Below are positions 57,080 to 64,000 of a stretch of DNA of 64,000 nucleotides, piece after piece (the stretch's first letter is position 1; each line of letters opens with the position of its first letter). The notes under the pieces are model-generated. The model searched no databases. It saw only the letters and a list, made by a program, of their open reading frames with translations, and was not told the DNA's origin. The stretch is taken from the NCBI GenBank assembly GCA_963575745.1, contig CAUYUJ010019348.1, forward strand, positions 671,728 through 735,727, read 5' to 3'. The DNA is from Prorocentrum cordatum. Its lineage: Eukaryota; Sar; Dinophyceae; Prorocentrales; Prorocentraceae. The position numbers and the translations under genes were made by a program.

Positions 57080-58700
57080 CGACGTCTACCCCGAGGGCCC
57101 GCATCTGCAAGTGGCGAAGCCTCTGTGTAATTGTCGGTTGCGACGGCCGCCCTTTCCGCGGCCCTTCGCCCGTCGGTGGGCCGCTCTCCGCAATGCCCTG
57201 CGCACTCGCCGCGCAAGCCTCTTAATGCACCGTCTCCGACGGCGCCGTGCATGTCGGTAGCCCGCGGATAAGTATTCAGCGGTTTCTGCGTCGCCGAGGC
57301 CGGGGGTAAATCCGACATGTCTATGCGTTCGGTTCTGTCGGATGATAACGCGTCGGCATCCGTGCCGGGGTCGACGGGCATATCCCCAGTGGAGGTTGGA
57401 GGTTGAGCCCCATGGGGCAGTCTGGCTCTCAGGAGCCGCGTGCGATTGGGCGTTGGAAGGCTGCCCCCAACTTTGTTGCGTTGACGACGTCGGGTAGCTT
57501 CTGCCAGTCCCATGGCCCGGAGGGGCCGTCGATGCCGAAGCAATGGCCTCTCCTGGGCCGCGTGGGTCGCCAGCTCGCACGTTGCTGGGCGCGGCTGCGT
57601 CTCCGCCGGCGCCCGCCATGCATGCGTTCGCGTTTCCGCGCCCTGTGCCCCCCAGCAGCGCGTTTCCGACGTTGCCGGCAGCGCATTCAGCCAGATGCCC
57701 GAAGCCACGCGCGCGGCCCATCAGCGCGCGCATTGCAGCTGACTCCGCGGCATCTGACCGTTGAGAGGCAAACGTATTTGAGCAGCCCTGCCAGGGCCGA
57801 ACATTAGGGCTCTAAAGAGCACTTTTGTGAGTGACAAAAGTTCGGTATGGCAAAGCCGACTGAGTCAGTCTCATGACGGGCCATTTCGAGCTGGGCGAAG
57901 ATCGAATCCGTTCTCTCGCCTGGCTCGGCCCTGAAGTCTATGAGCGCCGTCCCTGAGGCGAGCTGTCGCTCGTCCTCGAAGTTCTCGAATAATTTGGCGC
58001 TTAGGAGAAGCATGTTGTGCGTTGCGGGGTCCGCGTGGGCACCTTGCATCACCGCTCCGTAGTTGATGATCATGATCTGGGGAGAGATTCGCATCGATAT
58101 TGTGCGTGCCACCCGCCCAGACCGCGCTGCAACCGCCGCGCATCCTGTCGTTGTGGGGTGACACGTGCGCTCGTGACGTTCAGCCACGCATGTGCTCCAC
58201 AAGTGAACTCGAGGGACAATGCGTCCCCTGAGGGGTCCCAGTGTGGGTCCCTTCTTGCATGGCCGCCTCCATCATTGTGGCTACCGCGTTGCATGTATCC
58301 TATAGCATATCCAATGGCCAACCAAGGAATGCTGAAGGCAATGTGCTTTCAACAACGATTGCATGAGGAATCATTGGTCGTCCTCGGGATGTCCATCGCC
58401 GTTCGGCGGAAGATTGGCTGTGGAGGCGTATCCCCGTGTTGGTTCAAAAATATGGGGTTCGCGATTCCGCGTAGTGGGCCCTTATGTTGTTACCGAACTC
58501 GTCGTAAATTGAAGTGGAATTGCGTAAAACCGGGGCGTATACGTTTTCTGGATTGGTCATGCGGATGCCGCCCACTGTGGATATCGCGTGTCCGATGAGG
58601 GCGTTTCCCCTGCTTGCCGACAGTCGCGCTCTGACGTCGCAGTGGTGTCGGCAGCATGCCAAACCATGCCGTGGATACATATAGACAGAGCTAGCAACAA
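57080..58700 (-). pseudogene. copia-C Gag
   Basis: Reads through the primer-binding site as L-L-G-N-G-A-G-P. Downstream are a membrane-like stretch (W-L-A-I-G-Y-A-I-G-Y-M), W-D-P-S-G-D, A-W-L-N-V-T-S-A-R-V-T-P-Q-R-Q, L-F-E-N-F-E-D-E-R-Q-L-A-S-G, D-P-G-T-D-A-D, and the basic region R-R-R-R-R-C-I-K-R-L-A-R-R-V-R-R. These match copia-B Gag in order but lie in several frames (changes near 58200, 57810 and 57230). Confidence 0.6.
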
Positions 58701-58713
58701 CTGGGTGGGGCCA

Positions 58714-58950
58714 GCTCCGTTACCAAGTAAAACGCAGGATGGTGACCATGTGGTACTAGGTCGGGCGGTTGATGAGAGATGGTGTACCATCCAGAAGACT
58801 GATCGGGTCTTGTTTTCGGTACGATCGTAGATTGCTGCGTCCACAGTCAATCTAGGCAAATAGGGCGCCGGCGTCTTGAACCAGACGCCGACGGCACGCT
58901 CGCCACGTTCGCTGTACATGTGCTCCTCTGAACCCCGGCTTCAGACTTCA
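58714..58950 (-). repeat. copia-C primer-binding site and 5' LTR remnant
   Basis: Primer-binding site 58714-58725, then + strand AGTAAAACG, the same AGT start as the other LTRs. A stem-loop near 58870-58905 has arms GGCGTC/GACGCC and loop TGGTTCAA, followed in sense by CCCTATTTGCC, as in copia-B. The rest of the LTR is diverged and its right edge is uncertain. Confidence 0.55.
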
Positions 58951-58969
58951 GAATCCCATCTGGCTTCCA

Positions 58970-59545
58970 AGGCGCTTCCAACACAACCAAGATGGCCTCA
59001 AGAGGGCCCGAAAAGGATCAGCGGGAGATCTCTTGGGCAATCTTGGGGGACCTGGCGGGCTGTCTCAAGACACCAACGCCCTTGAACAACAATGCGTTAT
59101 CAGTGTTCAGATTCTCGCCTTTTCGGCGTCTGGGGCGGGAACACCCCACGACGTCCCAACTAGGCACCCCAAACAGCCCAAGATAACCCAAATACTGCCG
59201 TAAACGGTCCGAAGCACGCCACACGGCAGCTCGGAGAGGCCCCACGAGACGGCCTCCCACGGCGCCAGATGGCCCTCGAGCGCCCTCCGACCACCCCATA
59301 AATCTTCAACCGTGCCCGAGGGGGCCACGGGAGGCCCCCAAGAAGGCCCCAGGAGGCCCCCCAGAAGGCCCCAGGAGTCAGACGATTGTCCCAATGCACC
59401 CCCAGTGGTGTCTCCAACGGCTGGGGGCACACGCAGTCCACCAGCGTGGCCGCGCTGCCGCTCGACACCTCGCAATACAGGCGTTCCCAGAAAGCAAAAG
59501 GCGGTGGCGAATCGCCGTATGCGTCTTCTATAACGATAGGCAATT
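58970..59545. repeat. Satellite unit with family E copy 6
   Basis: CCCAAGATGGCC-like and AGGCCCCAGGAGGCC units at 58985-59380, then the conserved body (TCCAACGGCTGGGGGCACACG...GGCGGTGGCGAATCGCCG) at 59385-59545. Confidence 0.55.
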
Positions 59546-59754
59546 TGGATGGCCGAAGCAACCGTCCACCCACTTGTGCGTGTCACGCCGTCTCCCCAGT
59601 GAGCAGCACGTCTACAGGGCAGACGAAAAACAACGGGACTGAGTAGAACATGCGAGGGAGCTGGATCGACGTGACCAAAGCCCGTGCAGGTATCGCCACG
59701 ACGGACCTGAGAACGAGGACAGGTGGGGGGGTTAGTGGGTTGCTTGGCGGTGGA

Positions 59755-59778
59755 GTGCGTGTGCGCGTGCGTGTGCGT

Positions 59779-59828
<50 letters not shown>

Positions 59829-59907
59829 GCGTGTGCGTGTGCGTGTGCGTGTGCGTGTGCGTGTGCGTGTGCGTGTGCGTGTGCGTGTGCGTGTGCGTGT
59901 GCGTGTG

Positions 59908-59938
<31 letters not shown>

Positions 59939-59995
59939 ATGTGTGTGCGTGTGTGTGCGTGTTTTTGTGTGTGTGCGTGCGTGCGCGAAGCGGGC
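59755..59995. repeat. GTGCGT / GT microsatellite
   Basis: About 240 bp of GTGCGT and GT repeats. The long Val/Cys/Arg or His/Thr frames through it are artefacts of the repeat. Confidence 0.95.
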
Positions 59996-61009
59996 CCGAG
60001 CCAGAGACCGCGACGCTCGGCCGTGGCCCCTCCGCAAAGAGCAGTTACATGTAAGGCTCTGGGGCAGCTCCCGCAAGGCACCCGCGGACGCCCTCATCCG
60101 TCCACATGGCATGGGTGCTGGCAAGTGTCAGAAACAAAAACTCCGAGTGGGATCCGCTCGAGCCAACGCAGACAATCCAGGCCCCTCTGGGAGATTGTTC
60201 CCGGGGGCACCTGCCGGGATGGCAGTGTCCGTATTTCCAGCGCTGGCTGCAAAGCCCATGTCCACTTCTGGTGTTCCTCTATTGTTTTAGCAACGGGCCT
60301 CAACAACATGGCGAATGGCAGCCGATCCCGCCCTCCCAAAACGGGGGCGAGGATGCAGGAGGGAAGCGAGGAGGGAAACGAGGAAGGATGCGAGGAGGGA
60401 CGATGACGAGGCGAGGGCAGGGGAACGAGGATGAAGAGGACGCGGAGGGCCTGTCTCTGGCCCCAATTCTGCGAAGTGTGCAGCAGGAGGGGAAAGCCAG
60501 TCTCCTGGTGGCCCTGCGCCCAAGCGCTGGCCATGCCCTTCGCGCCGAAGCCGCCGGCGGAGCCGCTGAACCCCAGGGCGCCGTAGCCGCCGCTCGCCTG
60601 AGCGGCGGTTCGCCCCCTCCTCGCCGACACTGATATATCTCTCTTCGTCGTCCGCGTCCCGTGCGGGCGCGATTGTGGCGTGTCTCGCGTACTCCTTGAC
60701 ATGCGTTTGGCGTGCCAATTGTCCCACGCCCTTGTACGCATGTGGCGCGTCTGCCCACGCGACCAGACGGATGCGCGGCAAGGATGCACGCCCCTTGTTC
60801 GCCCATGTCGAGGCTCTTCGAGCGGGGCTGGCCATCGAAAGGGGTTAAGGATGGACTGGAGAGGCAATGATGCAAGGGTACCCTTGGGAAAGTTACCCAC
60901 CATCGATTTCGACTGTGCCGCTCTCGGCCAAGGCAACAGCCTACCATTGCAAGTACCGCGATAGACTCAATCTTCTGACCGCCTAAAACGGTCCGTTCGG
61001 CCCTTTGAG
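59996..61009. other. No gene recognised
   Basis: Ordinary composition with overlapping ORFs on both strands, including a 280-codon minus-strand frame (60094-60936) without recognisable motifs. A GGAGGGA-type tract lies at 60340-60440. Confidence 0.45.
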
Positions 61010-61345
61010 TGACCACAAAAGGACGGCCACGAGACGGCCAAAGGCGGCCTCAGAGGATTCCCAAGTCTCCGAACCCGTCAGGAGGGTCTTAAAATGGAGA
61101 ACCCGAGCTGAAATCTCGGATGCTTTCCCGACAGACCCAAGCAACCTCCAAGAGGCCCCCGAGAGGCCCCACAGATGCTCCCAACAGGTCCCACGAGGCT
61201 CCCAAAAAGCCCCCGCGAGCACGCAGGCAAGTGCCAACGATGCTACAATGAGCGCCCAAAAGGCTCCCATGACGGCCTCAAAGGGAGTCCAAGAATGGCC
61301 CGAGATGGGGGAGACGAACAGTCATCTCGAGCCGTCTATCCCGAG
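61010..61345. repeat. CCCAAGAGGCC-type satellite array
   Basis: Degenerate units (CAACCTCCAAGAGGCCCCCGAGAGGCC and similar) like those at 2941-3420, without a recognisable family E body to the right. Confidence 0.5.
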
Positions 61346-61559
61346 ACGCCTGTGACTGCTCACGCAAAACTTCCCGGAAACTACCACCACCTCTAAGCGC
61401 CGCAGTGGCGACGAACACACAAGCAAAAGTCTGCGATGGAACCGACCGGGCGCCGGCGGGATGAGCGAAGCGATTCAATTCGGCGGGCCCCCTGCGGGCC
61501 TTGGCCTTGTTGTAGGCTCCGAGGGTAGATGATGATATGAGAAAGAGCGTGTTCTACCG

Positions 61560-62545
61560 CTGCTGGCGGAAAACCGGAGGGGGTCACTACCGGTTCGAAC
61601 CCCTCCCCCCCCCCCTCCGGAAAACCGGGGGGGGTCACTACCGGTTCGAACCCCTCCCCCCCCCCCCAGCTCATCATGAAAAGGGGGGGGGGTCACTACC
61701 GGTTCGAACCCCCCCCCCCCCTCGAAAACCGAGTGGGGGTGCGGACAGAGGTGGGGACGGTGTTGGTGGGACAGTGGTGAGGGGACAGCGGGACAGTGGT
61801 GGGGACAGTGGGACAGTGGGACAGTAGAGGGCCGGTAGTGGTGGGGACAGTGGTGAGGACAATGGTGGGAACAGGGGGGACAGTGGACAGTGGTGGGGAC
61901 GGTGGTGGTGGTGACAGTGGTGTGGGCACAGTGGGAATGAGGTGGAAACAATGGGACAGTGGAGGGTACAATGGTGGTGGGGACAGTGGTGAAGGCGGTG
62001 GCGAGGACGGCGGTGGGACAATGGGACAGAGGTACAGTGGGGACAGTGGTGGGGACAGTGGTGGTGGGAACAGTGGGACAGCTCAGTGGGACAGCGGCGG
62101 AGTCAGTGGGACAGTGGGGACAGTGGGGATAGTCGGGCAGTGGTTGGGGCCGTGGAGACAGTGGGGAGAGTGGAACCGTGGTGGGAACAGTGGCGGGGAC
62201 AGTGGGGACAGTGCGACAGTGGTGGGGGCACTGGTGGGGACACAGTGGGGACAGTGGTGGTGAGGACAGTGGTGCTGGGAACAACAGTGGAGGATGTGAT
62301 GCGGACGGTGGTAGGGACCGGGAGTCGTTTGCTGGCGGTGAGTGGGGGCGTGGGGAGGGGTTCGAACCGGAGTGATCCCCCTCCGGTTTTCGAGGGGGGG
62401 GGGGTTCGAACCGGTAGTGACCCCCCCGGTTTTCCGGATCCGGAGGGGGGTGGGGGGGGAGGGGTTCGAACCGGTAGGACCCCCCCGGTTTTCGAGGGGG
62501 GGGGAGGGGGGGGGAGGGGAGGGGGGGTTAGGAGAGGGGGGGGGG
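61560..62545. repeat. ACAGTGG minisatellite between inverted GGTTCGAA repeats
   Basis: Left arm (61569-61730): three copies of GGGGGTCACTACCGGTTCGAACCCC separated by C/G homopolymers. Middle (about 61780-62300): GGTGGGGACAGTGG minisatellite. Right arm (62355-62540): three copies of the same block in reverse orientation (GGGGTTCGAACCGG). The palindromic core CCGGTTCGAACC contains a match to a Pol III B-box (GGTTCGAAC). Confidence 0.7.
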
Positions 62546-62640
62546 TTTGCCGGGGGGGGGGGGGGGGGGGGGGGGAGGGGGGGGTTCCAGCAGGGGGGGG
62601 GGGGGGATTTTCGGAGGGGGGGGGGGGGGGGCGACCCCCG
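62546..62640. repeat. Poly-G tract
   Basis: G runs of 9-24 bases broken by short words. G-quadruplex-prone and a likely source of sequencing error. Confidence 0.8.
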
Positions 62641-62809
62641 GGTTTCGGAGGAAAACGTTGGCAATTTTCCACAGTAAAGCGGCGGTTGATCACGCTCTCT
62701 CTGATATGAGGGTGATGGTGATAGCGATGGTGACGGTGATGCTGCTGCTGATGTTAATGATGAGGATGATGCTGACGATGACGACGATGACGACGCCGCC
62801 GTCGACGAC

Positions 62810-62818
62810 GACGACGAC

Positions 62819-62878
<60 letters not shown>

Positions 62879-62885
62879 CATGATC
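62810..62885. repeat. GAT/ATG trinucleotide microsatellite
   Basis: About 70 bp of perfect GAT repetition preceded by GAC/GAT variants. Confidence 0.95.
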
Positions 62886-63430
62886 AAATGCTCCACTGCG
62901 CGAAGTCTTCGACCGATTACAACATCACGCGAAAGAAATCTGCGTTGCGACACTTCGGTCGCATTCAAGGAGCGGCCCGGTAAAGACAAATTCTGCAAAT
63001 ACAAACCCGAAGGAGGAGGGGGAGGCGGAGGAGAGGAGGAGGAGGAAAGGGGCGAAGCAAAGCTGATGTTAGGTGTCCAGCAAACGGGAAAACGATGCCA
63101 ACTGTGCCTCGCCGGCAACCAAATCCGCCGACCGTTGGCGGCGAAGCGTCGACATCTCATTACGAGCGTCGTCAGCCCACCCGGCGTCGGCAGAAGCCGC
63201 TGCACCATCTCACCCAACGAATCACGAAGGCTTCGAAGTCGTTGCACTTCCTGGCGCGCATCCATCGTATCTTGATCCACTTCGCGCCGCTTCTTTAGCA
63301 TATCCTGCTCGAGGGCTGAAACACATACGTGGGCGTCACAGCCTCCACCGAGATCGCCATGCGGAACTCCCTGGGCGCTTCCATCAATACCTCCAGCAGA
63401 AGCATGAGCGCCCTCAGCAAGAAGACCATG
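62886..63430. other. No gene recognised
   Basis: Between two GAT microsatellites. A minus-strand frame covers it (62690-63559) with some coiled-coil-like sequence (R-E-V-D-Q-D-T-M-D-A-R-Q-E-V-Q-R-L), but His and Ile homopolymers from the microsatellites form both ends. It could be a fragment of a real gene; no domain was recognised. Confidence 0.3.
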
Positions 63431-63433
63431 ACC

Positions 63434-63517
<84 letters not shown>

Positions 63518-63545
63518 GTGATGGTGACGGTGATGATGATATGGA
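63431..63545. repeat. ATG trinucleotide microsatellite
   Basis: About 100 bp of perfect GAT/ATG repetition ending in GGTGATGGTGACGG variants. Confidence 0.95.
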
Positions 63546-64000
63546 TGAGAAACATGCACAACTGCATGCTAAGAACCGCCTCGCCCATCCTGCCGGCCAC
63601 CGCGGGCCAGGACTGCATCACAGCTCCTAGGACACGTAAACAATACGAGTTACCTGCACCATCAAGACCACGAGAGCCTCAATCCAGCACACCCCTCACG
63701 CATGTCCTGCTTCATACTCTCCTTCTCTTGGGACACGTGAAAGAGCGAATGATCCGCACTCTCGGGCTCCACTGGCACGTAAAAACACTAATTATTTGGA
63801 CCTCCAGGCTCATGGGATACGTAAGAACACTAGTGATTCGCCTGCCTAATCTCCTGGGAGCCTCAACTCGGCACACCCCTCACGCACGTCGTGCATGTCG
63901 GGCGCTCACCTGGCCACCGAGACGGCTCCTTGGAGCCTCCACTCGGGTCCACGGGACACGTCGTGCCCCATGGACCCAAAAAGCCTCTTAGCGGGCCACC
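63546..64000. other. No gene recognised
   Basis: Short repeated words (GGGACACGTGAAAGAGCG / GGGATACGTAAGAACAC; CTCACGCACGTCGTGC) suggest a diverged minisatellite. No supported coding frame. Confidence 0.4.

Larger units (their letters stand above)
55640..58950 (-). mobile_element. copia-C: decayed 5' part of a copia relative
   Basis: Reads from an LTR remnant (58726 to about 58950) and primer-binding site (58714-58725, complement of GCTCCGTTACCA) through gag (57080-58700) to a RING-like start (about 56290-56425). The ORF2/Tpt1 region that separates gag from RING in copia-A and copia-B is missing or unrecognisable. It fades out near the LINE fragment at 55480. Confidence 0.55.

Noticed and set aside
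59755-59995. Long Val/Cys and His/Thr ORFs
   Set aside because: They are translations of a GTGCGT/GT microsatellite on both strands.
60094-60936. 280-codon minus-strand ORF as a gene
   Set aside because: No recognisable motif, overlapped by other frames of similar length, and part of it follows a GGAGGGA tract.
63431-63545. Met-, Asp- or His-run proteins around the GAT repeats
   Set aside because: All frames through a perfect trinucleotide repeat are open; no evidence of a gene.

Overview
The window looks like repeat-rich nuclear DNA of a dinoflagellate. No conventional host gene could be recognised. Nearly everything identifiable is a retroelement, a satellite or low-complexity sequence. 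Two sequence observations favour a dinoflagellate. First, the LTRs of the copia-type elements carry a near copy of the dinoflagellate spliced leader (sense CCGTTGCCTTTGGCTCAAG at 35549-35567), and a 15-base exact match to its 3' part sits inside one gag gene. Second, the copia RTs carry HVDD instead of YVDD, and tyrosine-recombinase retroelements with methyltransferase-like domains lie beside them. The species cannot be told from this window.

Layout. 1-4052: repeats, a fold-back element and pyrimidine-rich satellite. 4053-36070: a giant (about 16.0 kb) Ty1/copia-type LTR retrotransposon on the minus strand (copia-A), split by a second, related 16,010-bp element (copia-B, 19613-35622) that inserted into copia-A's gag gene. 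The nesting is supported by a 5-bp target duplication (ACCTT), two 270-bp copia-B LTRs, a primer-binding site touching each 5' LTR, and continuation of copia-A's gag on both sides of copia-B. 36071-38570: more satellite units and a small fragment of a third copia relative (copia-D). 38621-45178: a structurally complete Ngaro/PAT-like tyrosine-recombinase retrotransposon (YR-F) with split direct repeats. 45250-51480: a second, decayed YR element (YR-G). 51480-55480: satellites, a 100-N gap and a LINE C-terminal fragment. 55600-58950: a decayed 5' part of another copia relative (copia-C). 58970-64000: satellites, microsatellites and G-rich minisatellites.

Copia-A and copia-B share an unusual gene order (sense strand): membrane-spanning Gag with a zinc knuckle; a Pro-rich protein containing a Tpt1/KptA RNA 2'-phosphotransferase-like domain; a RING-H2 finger fused to a retropepsin; two methyltransferase-like segments; integrase; reverse transcriptase; RNase H.

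The most striking signal is a family of 14-nt hairpins, about 68 copies by eye. All lie in the sense orientation of the copia-type elements, and none was noticed elsewhere. Each has a 5-bp stem beginning and ending in GC and a tetraloop that is mostly GNRA (GAAA in copia-B, GCAA in copia-A). The stem sequences differ but keep pairing (GCAGG/CCTGC, GCGAG/CTCGC, GCTCG/CGAGC, GCTGG/CCAGC, GCCTG/CAGGC, GCGTG/CACGC, GCGCG/CGCGC). They occur in all three reading frames and also in the 3' UTRs, so the constraint looks like one on RNA structure rather than on protein. The combination of dispersed GNRA hairpins with an element-encoded RNA-repair-type enzyme is the best candidate here for an undescribed system. 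Its function is inferred, not shown.
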